Assembly (NCBI GenBank): GCA_959602045.1
Contig: CAUGRT010000006.1
Span: 1-64,000, forward strand
Reading direction: 5' to 3'
DNA length: 64,000 bases
Origin: an uncultured Clostridia bacterium
GTDB taxonomy: Bacteria > Bacillota > Clostridia > UBA1381
Within the stretch, counting starts at the first letter, position 1, and each line of letters opens with the position of its first letter. The notes below the pieces were generated by a model. That model saw nothing but the letters and a program-made list of their open reading frames with translations. It searched no databases and was not told the origin of the DNA. Shown here piece after piece: positions 32,230 through 40,942 of the stretch. Made by a program: the position numbers and the translations under genes.

Positions 32230-33087
32230 TCAGTGAATACCGGCAATGATGGCAAATGCGCCCGGACCGGTGTGTGTGCCGACAATCGGACCAAACTCGC
32301 CATAGAGTTTGACACAGTTTTCGCCAAATTCTTCACGAAGCTTTTCACACGCTTCTTCTCCGCGTTTTTCATCGGATTGTACCACGAGGAAACGAGGATT
32401 TTCCGCATCAAAATCGGGATCTTCCTTGATTTTTTCGATGATTTTGTCCACAAGCTTTTTCTTGCCGCGCAGCTTATCCATGTTTTCGACTAAGCCATGC
32501 TCAATGGTTAGAATCGGCTTGATATCCAGTAATGTGCCGACAACAGCCGCGGTTTTATTAATTCTTCCGCCCTTTTCAAGATATTTCAGCGTATCGACTA
32601 ATAAATAGCAGCGCCATGTTTTGATGTATTTTGTGCAATCCGCGATAATTTCATCGGGAGTCTTGCCTTGTGCTGCAAGCTCTGCGGCATGAATTGCCGT
32701 TTGGGCGATGTATAAGGAGAATTTCTCGGAATCAACAATATGGATGTCAGCATCCGGATATTCCTCTTTGATTTCCTCAACGATTAAAGTGGCGGTGTGG
32801 CATTGACCGCTGGCTTTTGCGGAAAGCGCAAAATAGATGACGCTGTCATACGTTTTTGCCTGCTCTAACAGATAGTCGTACATGTCACCGTAGGGGGTTT
32901 GTGCCGTGGTAGGAATCTGCTCGGCAGACTCTAACTTTTCATAAAATTCCGCATTGCTCAGATCAACGCCCGTAACGTAGCTTTCTTCATCAAAAATGCT
33001 CAGAAATGATAGGATTCCGATATTATATTGTTCGGCAATTTGCGGCGAAATATCAGAACCGGTGTCTACAACGATTTTTATATTCAT
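32230..33087 (-). CDS. DegV-family fatty-acid-binding protein
   Basis: A 285-residue cytoplasmic protein with the two-domain DegV fold that binds a single fatty acid, supplying FakA kinase in other Firmicutes. Typical segments are IVVDTGSDISPQIAEQYNI, IPTTAQTPYGDMYDYL, SAKASGQCHTATLI, TLKYLEKGGRINKTAAVVGTLLDIKPIL and the C-terminal GPIVGTHTGPGAFAI. No fakA is in the window. It lies behind trmL on the minus strand with SD AAAGGA and is probably co-transcribed with it. Confidence 0.93.
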   Translation of the reverse strand: MNIKIVVDTGSDISPQIAEQYNIGILSFLSIFDEESYVTGVDLSNAEFYEKLESAEQIPTTAQTPYGDMYDYLLEQAKTYDSVIYFALSAKASGQCHTATLIVEEIKEEYPDADIHIVDSEKFSLYIAQTAIHAAELAAQGKTPDEIIADCTKYIKTWRCYLLVDTLKYLEKGGRINKTAAVVGTLLDIKPILTIEHGLVENMDKLRGKKKLVDKIIEKIKEDPDFDAENPRFLVVQSDEKRGEEACEKLREEFGENCVKLYGEFGPIVGTHTGPGAFAIIAGIH

Positions 33088-33121
33088 ATTTCCAATCCTT
33101 TCATAAAATTTTCTTTTTTGA

Positions 33122-33613
33122 TTACCAGTGGAATTGGGTCAGCTGTCCGAGATTTTTCAGATTTTGAAATCCCAGCTGCCGAAGCGCCTCATAGACGATA
33201 ATGGCGGCTGAATTGGATAAATTCAAGCTTCGTGCTTCGGGAATCATCGGAATCCGAATACACCGTTCTTCATGCTCATACAAGAGCGATTCCGGCAACC
33301 CGGCATCCTCGCGCCCGAACAGGATATAGTCATTATCGGCATACTGTACCTCGGTATAGGTATGCGGCGCTTTTGTGGTCGCATAGAAATAGCGGCCGCC
33401 TTTTGTCTTTTCAAAAAAATCCTGAAGATTATCATAGTAAGCGACATTCAGCAAATGCCAGTAATCCAAGCCGGCTCTTTTCAGATTTTTATCGGTAATC
33501 TGAAATGCAGTCGGGCGAACAATATGCAGCCGACAACCGGTTGCGGCACAAGTGCGCGCGATATTTCCGGTGTTTTGCGGAATCCGCGGCTCTACTAAAA
33601 CAACATTTAACAT
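33122..33613 (-). CDS. trmL: tRNA (cytidine(34)-2'-O)-methyltransferase TrmL
   Basis: A 163-residue SPOUT methyltransferase that modifies the wobble base of certain leucine tRNAs. The knot motifs are NVVLVEPRIPQNTGNIARTC, YILFGREDAGLPE and RIPMIPEARSLNLSNSAAIIVYE. The frame runs to 33646, but that ATG is in the stem-loop leader; ATG 33613, seven to eight bases after GGAG, is the likely start. First gene of a trmL-degV unit with a consensus promoter. Confidence 0.93.
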   Translation of the reverse strand: MLNVVLVEPRIPQNTGNIARTCAATGCRLHIVRPTAFQITDKNLKRAGLDYWHLLNVAYYDNLQDFFEKTKGGRYFYATTKAPHTYTEVQYADNDYILFGREDAGLPESLLYEHEERCIRIPMIPEARSLNLSNSAAIIVYEALRQLGFQNLKNLGQLTQFHW

Positions 33614-33618
33614 TATAA

Positions 33619-33645
33619 TCTCCGTTCCGCCGTCCCGTGACGGCA
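33619..33645 (-). promoter_or_regulatory. stem-loop/GGAACGGAG leader element (trmL)
   Basis: On the minus strand GCCGTC-ACGG-GACGGC, then GGAACGGAGATTATA and the ATG. The stem bases differ from those of the other copies but still pair, which argues for selection on structure. Confidence 0.7.
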
Positions 33646-33683
33646 TGTATCTTTATATTCGGTTTTCTATTGCATACCTATTT

Positions 33684-33712
33684 ATTATATACCATTCGGC
33701 AGGGCGTGTCAA
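33684..33712 (-). promoter_or_regulatory. promoter of trmL
   Basis: On the minus strand TTGACA (33707-33712), 17 bases, TATAAT (33684-33689). Confidence 0.9.
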
Positions 33713-33713
33713 T

Positions 33714-34508
33714 TTATTTTTGTAGGATTTTTGATTTTTTTGTGACGATGAAAAATCCGATTCCGCCAATCAGAATCCCAAGAACCGCCACAGCCTGTGA
33801 AATCCCCAGAATACCGGGAATTAAATACAGAATATAATCGGTATTTCGCATTCCCTCCAGGAACAGACGTCCGAGGGAGTACCAGAAAATATAAAAACAG
33901 AAAACCTGCCCGTTGGCTGTCTTTTTATCCTGAAATAAAATCAGCAGCAGTAAGCCTAAGAGATTCCAGACCGATTCGTATAAGAATACCGGGTGAACCG
34001 GGGGTGTGCCGTTGATGCTCATTCCCCATGGCAGGGAGGTTTCCAGACCGTACACCTCAGCATTGACAAAGTTCCCGAAACGACCGATTGCCTGACCGAT
34101 GAACAAACCGGGACAGCATACATCTACGGTGTTCAAAAAATTGATTTTCTTGACCTTGCAATAAATTGCCGTGGAAATCACCGCGCCGATAATGCCGCCG
34201 TAAATTGCCAGACCGCCGTTCCAGATTTTAAAAACATCCCAAAAGCTTTTAAATTCATCCAAAGCAAACAGCACATAATAAATGCGTGCGCAGATAATCC
34301 CGGCAATCAGTCCGTAAAGGGCAATATCCCAGACGCAGTCTTTTTTCAAGCCGCGTTTTTCGGCGGTGAAATAGACGAAAGTACCGCCGGCGAAAAAGCC
34401 GGTCAGAATAATCAGCGCATACCAATAGATGCTTTTTGCCCCAATGGAAAAGGCAACGGGATTGACGTTCAGAACAATTCCGAGTTTGGGAAAGGAAATG
34501 ACATTCAT
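33714..34508 (-). CDS. lgt: prolipoprotein diacylglyceryl transferase
   Basis: A 264-residue membrane enzyme with seven helices that attaches diacylglycerol to the lipobox cysteine of prolipoproteins, such as the one encoded near 9 kb. The family signature is present as GQAIGRFGNFVNAEVYG; HPVFLYESVWN and the Arg in ICARIYYVLF also match. SD AAGGAGG precedes the ATG. It lies directly after tex on the minus strand (four-base gap) and is likely co-transcribed. Confidence 0.95.
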   Translation of the reverse strand: MNVISFPKLGIVLNVNPVAFSIGAKSIYWYALIILTGFFAGGTFVYFTAEKRGLKKDCVWDIALYGLIAGIICARIYYVLFALDEFKSFWDVFKIWNGGLAIYGGIIGAVISTAIYCKVKKINFLNTVDVCCPGLFIGQAIGRFGNFVNAEVYGLETSLPWGMSINGTPPVHPVFLYESVWNLLGLLLLILFQDKKTANGQVFCFYIFWYSLGRLFLEGMRNTDYILYLIPGILGISQAVAVLGILIGGIGFFIVTKKSKILQK

Positions 34509-34512
34509 TGTC

Positions 34513-36669
34513 TTAAACCTCCTTCATAGTCAGTGCGATTCTTTTCTTTTTTACATCAACGTCCAGAATACGAACCTTGACTTGATCGCCGACAGATAAA
34601 ACATCGGTCGGGTGCTTGATATAGCGATCGCAAATCTGCGAAATGTGAACGAGTCCGTCCTGGTGAACGCCGATATCGACAAACGCGCCGAAGTCAATGA
34701 CGTTACGCACCGTGCCGTTCAGCACCATTCCGGGTTTTAAATCCTCCATTGATAAAATGTCGCTCCGTAAAACCGGCTGTGGCAATTCTTCTCTGGGGTC
34801 GCGGCCTTTCTTTAACAGACTGTCCACAATATCAACAATCGTAATACCGCCGACACCGAGCTGTTCGGAAAGCTCTTTTACGCTCTTATCCTTTAAACGC
34901 GATTTAATATCTTGAATTTTGCCATCCGTTACATCCTGTTCCGTATAGCCGAGAATTTTCAACAGCTCCGCGGTTGCCTTATAGCTTTCGGGATGGACGG
35001 AGGTATTATCCAGGACATTATCGCCATCGGGAATCCGCAAAAATCCGGCACATTGCTCGAATGCTTTTGCACCAAGCTTGGGGACTTTTAACAGCTCCTT
35101 GCGCGTTTTGAATTTTCCGTTTTCTTCGCGGTAAACCGTAATATTTTTCGCAACGGTTTTGTTCACGCCGGCAACATAGGAAAGCAAGGACGGGGACGCG
35201 GTATTCAAGTCCACGCCTACGCTGTTTACACAGCTTTCAACCACGCCGCCCAAAGCCTCGCCCAGACGCTTTTGGTTCATGTCATGCTGATATTGTCCGA
35301 CACCGATGGATTTTGGGTCGATTTTCACAAGCTCCGCCAAAGGATCTTGTAAACGGCGGGCGATGGAAACCGCACTTCGCAGCGCCACGTCATACTGCGG
35401 AAATTCCTCTGCCGCCAGTTTGGACGCACTGTAAACCGACGCGCCGGCTTCGTTGGTCATCATATAATATACCGGCTCTTTCAGCTCGCCGATCAGCTCC
35501 GCAACGAGAATTTCGCTTTCTTTTGAGGCAGTGCCGTTTCCGATGGAAATAATCGTGACATGATTTCGCTGAATCATATCCTTTAAAATTCTCTTTGCCT
35601 TTTCTTTATCATGATTGGGGAGGGTGCAATAGACAATTCCCGTGTCCAGTACCTTTCCGGTTTCATCCACAACGGCAATTTTGCAGCCGGTGCGGTATCC
35701 GGGGTCAAGTCCCAGTACAACCTTGCCTTTGATCGGCGGCTGCAACAACAGACCGGAAAGATTTTTATTGAATACCTTAATGGACGATTCCTGCGCGTCC
35801 TCCGTCATCATTCCGCGGATTTCCGTTTCAATGGAGGGGGCAATCAAGCGCTTATAAGCGTCCTCCGCTGCGAGCCGCACATATTCCGAAGCCGGAGAGG
35901 GCTTTTTGGAAATCAGTTTCCGGCATAAATATTTTGTAATCAATTCTTCGTCCATTTCCAGTTTCACCGAAAGGAAGCCTTCTTTTTCACCGCGGTTGAC
36001 TGCTAACAGACGATGCGGCGGCATTTTGGCAATCGGCTCCGAATAGTCGTAATATTGGCTATATACACTATCCTCATCTTTCGCGGATTTTGTCGCAACC
36101 ATGCCCCTTTCGATCGTGGTTTGACGGATGTGCTTACGAAATTCCGCATTATCGCTGACCGATTCGGCGATAATATCCATCGCGCCGTTCAGTGCTTCAT
36201 CAACGCTTGCCACGCCTTTTTCTTCATTAATATATTCCGCAGCGGCGGCGGTTACATCGGTGCCGTCCTGCGCCATAAGCAGCTCCGCGAGAGGGGATAA
36301 TCCCTTTTCCTTTGCGATGGTGGCGCGGGTACGCCGCTTGGGACGGAATGGACGATAAATATCCTCCAACTCCGCAAGTGTGACAGCGGCGGAAATCGAA
36401 GCCGCAATCTCATCCGTCAGCTGTTCCTGCTCGTCAATCAAACGCGTGATTTCTTCCTTTTTTGACTCCAGGGAACGCAGATAGTTGAGCCGCTCAAAAA
36501 AATCTCTCAAAATATCATCGCTGAGTGTTCCGGTTCGCTCTTTTCGGTATCTGGCAATAAAAGGAATTGTATTCCCCTCATCAATTAGTTCAATGGTATT
36601 ATCCACCTGCCATTGAGCAATTCCAAATTCTTCCGCAAGCTGTATGGAAATTTTACTTTTTTCGTTCAT
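34513..36669 (-). CDS. tex: Tex-family RNA-binding protein
   Basis: A 718-residue transcription accessory factor. Domain order: N-terminal helical Tex region, YqgF-like nuclease fold (VLGLDPGYRTGCKIAVVDETGK, about residue 320), helix-hairpin-helix units (NTASPSLLSYVAGVNKTVAKNI and following), and a C-terminal S1 RNA-binding domain (GMVLNGTVRNVIDFGAFVDIGVHQDGLVHISQ). It is slightly shorter at the C-terminus than some homologues. Start with SD GGAGGATTG. It is divergent from the division cluster. Confidence 0.94.
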   Translation of the reverse strand: MNEKSKISIQLAEEFGIAQWQVDNTIELIDEGNTIPFIARYRKERTGTLSDDILRDFFERLNYLRSLESKKEEITRLIDEQEQLTDEIAASISAAVTLAELEDIYRPFRPKRRTRATIAKEKGLSPLAELLMAQDGTDVTAAAAEYINEEKGVASVDEALNGAMDIIAESVSDNAEFRKHIRQTTIERGMVATKSAKDEDSVYSQYYDYSEPIAKMPPHRLLAVNRGEKEGFLSVKLEMDEELITKYLCRKLISKKPSPASEYVRLAAEDAYKRLIAPSIETEIRGMMTEDAQESSIKVFNKNLSGLLLQPPIKGKVVLGLDPGYRTGCKIAVVDETGKVLDTGIVYCTLPNHDKEKAKRILKDMIQRNHVTIISIGNGTASKESEILVAELIGELKEPVYYMMTNEAGASVYSASKLAAEEFPQYDVALRSAVSIARRLQDPLAELVKIDPKSIGVGQYQHDMNQKRLGEALGGVVESCVNSVGVDLNTASPSLLSYVAGVNKTVAKNITVYREENGKFKTRKELLKVPKLGAKAFEQCAGFLRIPDGDNVLDNTSVHPESYKATAELLKILGYTEQDVTDGKIQDIKSRLKDKSVKELSEQLGVGGITIVDIVDSLLKKGRDPREELPQPVLRSDILSMEDLKPGMVLNGTVRNVIDFGAFVDIGVHQDGLVHISQICDRYIKHPTDVLSVGDQVKVRILDVDVKKKRIALTMKEV

Positions 36670-36747
36670 ATGTACAATCCTCCAAAAAATTATGTAACCA
36701 AAAAATAAAATTTGTCACATAACTGAAAATAAAATTTAAAAAAAGTA

Positions 36748-36776
36748 TTCACAAATTAAAGAAAATGTGATACAAT
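36748..36776 (+). promoter_or_regulatory. distal promoter of the division cluster
   Basis: TTCACA (36748-36753), 17 bases, TACAAT (36771-36776), starting a transcript toward rsmH through an AT-rich leader of about 260 nt in which I see no gene. Confidence 0.6.
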
Positions 36777-36956
36777 ATCAGAGTATACAAGATATAGTAT
36801 TTAAAAAGGATAAAAAAAGTTGAAATACACTATCGAAATATCCTCTGACAAATGAGATTATAACCTATTTCGGAGAATTTTACAAGTCCTAAACTGAAAT
36901 TTTATTAAATGGGCTTGGTTTGTGTGTCCGAAAGAGGTTTTAAACAAAGAAAAAGC

Positions 36957-36985
36957 TTGCCTTTTTTATGTAAACAAGGTAAAAT
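36957..36985 (+). promoter_or_regulatory. proximal promoter of the division cluster
   Basis: TTGCCT (36957-36962), 17 bases, TAAAAT (36980-36985), about 60 bases before rsmH. Confidence 0.55.
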
Positions 36986-37041
36986 AAAAATACAGTGCAT
37001 TATTGTAGAATATCGGCATAGAGCGTGGGAGGAATTGAATT

Positions 37042-37992
37042 TTGCAAGAAAAGAACAATATAGAGTTCAGCCACGTTTCGGTGCTGTTTGAAGAAAGTAT
37101 ACATGCGCTGAATATCAAGGAAAACGGAGTGTATGTGGACGGGACTCTCGGAGGCGGCGGTCATTCGGAGGGGATTCTGAAGCAGAACGGCACTTGCCGG
37201 CTGATCGGCATTGACCGGGACAAGGACGCAATTCGGGCGGCATCCGAACGGTTGCGTTGTTTTGGCGACCGGGTCACGATTGTCAACCGGAATTTCTCGG
37301 AAATCAAGAAGATATTAACGGAATTAGGAGTTGAGGGACTGGACGGTGCAGTGTTGGATCTGGGCGTGAGTTCCTATCAGCTGGATCATGCGGAACGCGG
37401 CTTTTCCTACATGCAGGATGCGCCGTTGGACATGCGCATGGATCGCGACGCGGATTTTTCCGCGTATGATGTCATTAATTCTTATTCGGAGGAGCGTTTA
37501 ACTGAGATTTTTTTTGAATACGGAGAGGAAAAGTGGTCTAAGCGGATTGCGGAATTTATCGCACAAAGACGTGAAAAAGCACCGATTCGGACAACCGGAG
37601 AGCTGGTGGAGATTATTCGGGCGGCGATCCCGAAGAAGGCGCGTCTTGAGGGCGGACATCCGGCAAAGCGTGTTTTTCAGGCGGTTCGTATTGAAGTCAA
37701 CGGCGAGCTGAGGATTTTGGAGCAGGCGGTAAGGGATTTTGTTTCAAGCCTTTATCCCGGCGGACGTCTGGCGGTGATTACATTCCATTCATTGGAGGAT
37801 CGGATTGTGAAAAAGACGTTTGCCGAGTTGGCGAAGGGGTGTACATGCCCTAAGGAGTTCCCGGTGTGCGTTTGCTCACATAAGCCGGAGGTAAAGATCA
37901 TTTCGAGAAAACCGATTCTTCCGTCAAAGCAGGAGGAGGAGGAAAATCCACGTTCAAAAAGCGCGAAGCTGCGCGTGGTGGAAAAGCTATAA
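37042..37992 (+). CDS. rsmH: 16S rRNA (cytosine(1402)-N(4))-methyltransferase
   Basis: A 316-residue SAM-dependent enzyme (MraW) that methylates C1402 in the ribosomal P site. Motifs: VDGTLGGGGHSEGIL (SAM loop), DLGVSSYQLDHAERGFSYMQDAPLDMRMD, and RVFQAVRIEVNGEL with ITFHSLEDRIVK. The start codon is TTG at 37042, with GGGAGG nine bases upstream. First gene of the division and wall cluster. The usual mraZ gene before it is missing: tex lies there on the opposite strand. Confidence 0.96.
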   Translation: MQEKNNIEFSHVSVLFEESIHALNIKENGVYVDGTLGGGGHSEGILKQNGTCRLIGIDRDKDAIRAASERLRCFGDRVTIVNRNFSEIKKILTELGVEGLDGAVLDLGVSSYQLDHAERGFSYMQDAPLDMRMDRDADFSAYDVINSYSEERLTEIFFEYGEEKWSKRIAEFIAQRREKAPIRTTGELVEIIRAAIPKKARLEGGHPAKRVFQAVRIEVNGELRILEQAVRDFVSSLYPGGRLAVITFHSLEDRIVKKTFAELAKGCTCPKEFPVCVCSHKPEVKIISRKPILPSKQEEEENPRSKSAKLRVVEKL

Positions 37993-38097
37993 AAGGTATA
38001 GGAAAAAGGGTAAAATTATTGTATAGAGTGATGGACTGTTCGGGAAATATGGGGTTTAATTTGACCGAACGGAAAGCAGAGAAGTTAGGAGAACATT

Positions 38098-38595
38098 GTG
38101 GAATACGGAAATTTAGCGTATGACGAGGACTATTATGTTCCGAAATACAGAAAAATACCACAAAAGCAGCAGAAGCAACAAAAGCAACCCCCTGTTAAAC
38201 GACCGAAAAGCGACAGGGTGAAGTATGTAAGATACATAGGCGCGATCATTGCAATGGCGCTATCGGCAGGATTTATGATTTCGACGTTTGTTTCGGTGCA
38301 TGAAACGAAGAATACTGTAGCGAGTCTGGAGTCCCAGCTGTCGGAGATGGAAGCGATTACGAGCCAGAAAGCATTTGATTTGGATCATAGCATTGATTTG
38401 GCAACCATTGAAGAAGAAGCAACCTCAAGACTGGGGATGCAGCGTCCCGAAAAATACCAGACGGTTTATGTCAATGTTAATCGGGATGATGTTACGGAAA
38501 AGACTGCGGATGAGGTGGAGAGTACAAGCGGAAAAATTGTCAATACATTGAAGAATATTATTGGTAATATAGTTGAATTTTTCAGCATAAAATAA
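38098..38595 (+). CDS. ftsL: FtsL-like cell division protein
   Basis: A 165-residue bitopic protein: a cytoplasmic tail rich in Gln and Lys (KIPQKQQKQQKQPPVKRPKSDR), one membrane helix (about residues 46-67), and an external coiled coil (ETKNTVASLESQLSEMEAITSQ) followed by the FtsL-like LDLATIEEEATSRLGMQRPEKYQ segment. It should bind DivIB/FtsQ and DivIC at the septum. The start is GTG 38098 with SD TAGGAG. Identification rests on topology and position between rsmH and a division PBP. Confidence 0.85.
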   Translation: MEYGNLAYDEDYYVPKYRKIPQKQQKQQKQPPVKRPKSDRVKYVRYIGAIIAMALSAGFMISTFVSVHETKNTVASLESQLSEMEAITSQKAFDLDHSIDLATIEEEATSRLGMQRPEKYQTVYVNVNRDDVTEKTADEVESTSGKIVNTLKNIIGNIVEFFSIK

Positions 38596-38637
38596 TAGAG
38601 AGCATTTATTAAATTTAATGATTGGAAGGTTAGCGGT

Positions 38638-40911
38638 ATGGCAGCACCATCACTGAACAGTATAAAAAAACGCATACTTCCGATGGTGATTCTTGTTCTG
38701 ATTGGAATGGCTCTTTTGGTCGTCAGACTGGTATATTGGCAGATTATCAGAGGCGAGGAGCTTTCGGCAAAGGTGAAAAATCAGCAGACGGGTTCCAGTG
38801 TAATTACGGCTTCACGCGGAAAGATTTATGACCGAAACGGAAAGACGCTTGCGGAAAGCGTTTCGGCAAATACCTTAGTCTGCAATCCGCAGGATGTGAA
38901 GGCGGATGGTGATGCGGCAGTCATTGCGCGGGAGCTTTCGGCAGTTCTCGGAACGGACTATCAGAAGCTTTTTGAGAATCTGACAAAGAACAATCGGTAT
39001 CAGGTGTTGAAAAAGCGAATCTCGGTGGACGAAACGGAAGCCGTGAAAAAGCTGATGGACACGGAGAACAATAAGGAAATGGCAAAGGCATTTTCGGGCG
39101 TGTATTTTGAGGAAGACTCCAAGCGTTATTATCCGTTTAGTATTGCGCCGCATATTTTAGGCTTTACGGGATATGACAATAACGGCTTGCAGGGGATTGA
39201 GCTGACGTTTGACGACGAACTTTCCGGCAAGGCAGGCAGTATTGAGCAGAATCAGACCGCAAAGGGAACGACATTGAAAGAGCAGCAGGAGGAATATCTG
39301 AATGCGCAGAAAAAGGGCGCGGACGTGGTACTTACGATTGACGAAACGATTCAGCATTTTCTGGAAAAGCATCTGGAGGAAGCGGTCGAGGAGGATAAGC
39401 TGAAATACGGAGCCGCCGGGATTGTCATGAATCCGAAAACGGGCGAGATTCTGGCAATGTCTACCAAGCCGGATTTTGACGACAATAATCCTTATAATAT
39501 TGACGCATTCAACGAATATGCAATGCAGTACAATTATGATGAGGACAGCAAAACAACCGATCCGGAGGCGACACCGAAGCCGACGGATGATCCGCATAAT
39601 CCGAGTGATGAAAGAATTGCAATGCTCCGGAACAGAATGTGGAGAAATAAGGCGGTTTCGGATTCTTATGAGCCGGGATCAACCTTTAAGATTATCACTG
39701 CCGCTGCGGCGTTAGAGGAGCATGTGGTGGATCTGAACTCACAGTTTTACTGCCCTGGTTTTAAGATTGTAGCGGATAGAAATATCAGCTGTGCAAGCAA
39801 ACAGGGACATGGCCCGGAAACGTTTGTCGAGGGTGTTCAAAACTCCTGTAACCCGGTTTTCATGGAAATCGGCGAGAGGTTGGGCGCGGATAAATTCATG
39901 GAATATTTTACGGCGTTCGGACTGACGGAAAAGACAGGAATTGAGTTGGTGGGCGAAAGCTCCAGTATTTATTACCGGAATAAAATGAGCGAGGTGGATC
40001 TTGCAACAAGCTCCTTCGGTCAGGGATTCCAGGTTACGCCGATTCAGCTGATTACGGCAATTTCGGCGGTTATTAACGGCGGTGAGCGAATGAAGCCGCA
40101 GATTGTAAAAGAGATTAGAAATGACAGCGGTATTGTAAAAAGCTATGATACTGAGGTTGTGAACCGCGTAGTTTCCGAGGAAACATCGGATAAGATGCGC
40201 GATATTTTGGAAAAGGTTGTTTCCTATCCGAATGCCACCGGTAAAAACGCCTATGTGAAGGGCTGCCGAATCGGCGGAAAGACGGGAACCTCCGAGAAAA
40301 ATCCGAGAGGCTCGGATAAGCGAATCGCTTCGTTTGTAGGCTTTGCCCCGGCAAACGATCCGGAAATCATTTGTTTGATTGTTCTGGATGAGCCGCAGAT
40401 TGACAACCGTTACGGCGGTGCGATTGCAGCGCCGCTGGTGGGAGAAGTCATTGAGGATGTGCTGAATTATCTGGGTGTTGATAAGCAGTACAGCGAAAAT
40501 GAGGAGCCGATTGTAAAGGAAGAGGTTCCGGATGTCCGTGAAGCAAAGATTGCGGATGCGGAGAAACAGCTGGATGACGTGAAGCTGAATTATGTAATCA
40601 AGGGCGAGGGCGACAAGATTGTGGATCAGCTGCCGAGTCCGGGTACGATGTTGAATAAAGATTCACTTGTGATTTTATATACAGAACGAAAAGGTACGGA
40701 GGAATTGGTGACGGTTCCGGATTTGAAAGGAACTTCCGTTGGTGTGGCAGAGTCCACGCTCAATTCCGAGTATTTGAATTTTGAGGTTGCAGGAGCAGGG
40801 CATAGCGAATCCGCAATGGCGTTTGCGGTGAATCAGAGTGTTGCAGCCGGAGAAAAAGTTCCGCCGGGAACAGTAATAGGGGTAGAGTTCAGGCAGGACG
40901 CACAGGATTAA
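38638..40911 (+). CDS. class B penicillin-binding protein with PASTA domains (SpoVD/PBP2 type)
   Basis: A 757-residue transpeptidase that crosslinks septal or cortex peptidoglycan. It has an N-terminal membrane anchor (about residues 14-34), a dimerisation domain, then a transpeptidase domain with SxxK as STFK in EPGSTFKIITAA, SxN as SCN, and KTG in GGKTGTSEK. Two PASTA repeats close the C-terminus (from VPDVREAKIADAEKQL and VPDLKGTSVGVAESTL). It could be the division PBP or the sporulation-specific SpoVD; only one such gene lies in this cluster. Confidence 0.93.
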   Translation: MAAPSLNSIKKRILPMVILVLIGMALLVVRLVYWQIIRGEELSAKVKNQQTGSSVITASRGKIYDRNGKTLAESVSANTLVCNPQDVKADGDAAVIARELSAVLGTDYQKLFENLTKNNRYQVLKKRISVDETEAVKKLMDTENNKEMAKAFSGVYFEEDSKRYYPFSIAPHILGFTGYDNNGLQGIELTFDDELSGKAGSIEQNQTAKGTTLKEQQEEYLNAQKKGADVVLTIDETIQHFLEKHLEEAVEEDKLKYGAAGIVMNPKTGEILAMSTKPDFDDNNPYNIDAFNEYAMQYNYDEDSKTTDPEATPKPTDDPHNPSDERIAMLRNRMWRNKAVSDSYEPGSTFKIITAAAALEEHVVDLNSQFYCPGFKIVADRNISCASKQGHGPETFVEGVQNSCNPVFMEIGERLGADKFMEYFTAFGLTEKTGIELVGESSSIYYRNKMSEVDLATSSFGQGFQVTPIQLITAISAVINGGERMKPQIVKEIRNDSGIVKSYDTEVVNRVVSEETSDKMRDILEKVVSYPNATGKNAYVKGCRIGGKTGTSEKNPRGSDKRIASFVGFAPANDPEIICLIVLDEPQIDNRYGGAIAAPLVGEVIEDVLNYLGVDKQYSENEEPIVKEEVPDVREAKIADAEKQLDDVKLNYVIKGEGDKIVDQLPSPGTMLNKDSLVILYTERKGTEELVTVPDLKGTSVGVAESTLNSEYLNFEVAGAGHSESAMAFAVNQSVAAGEKVPPGTVIGVEFRQDAQD

Positions 40912-40942
40912 ACATTATTTGAAGTAAGTGGGGGTATGGATC

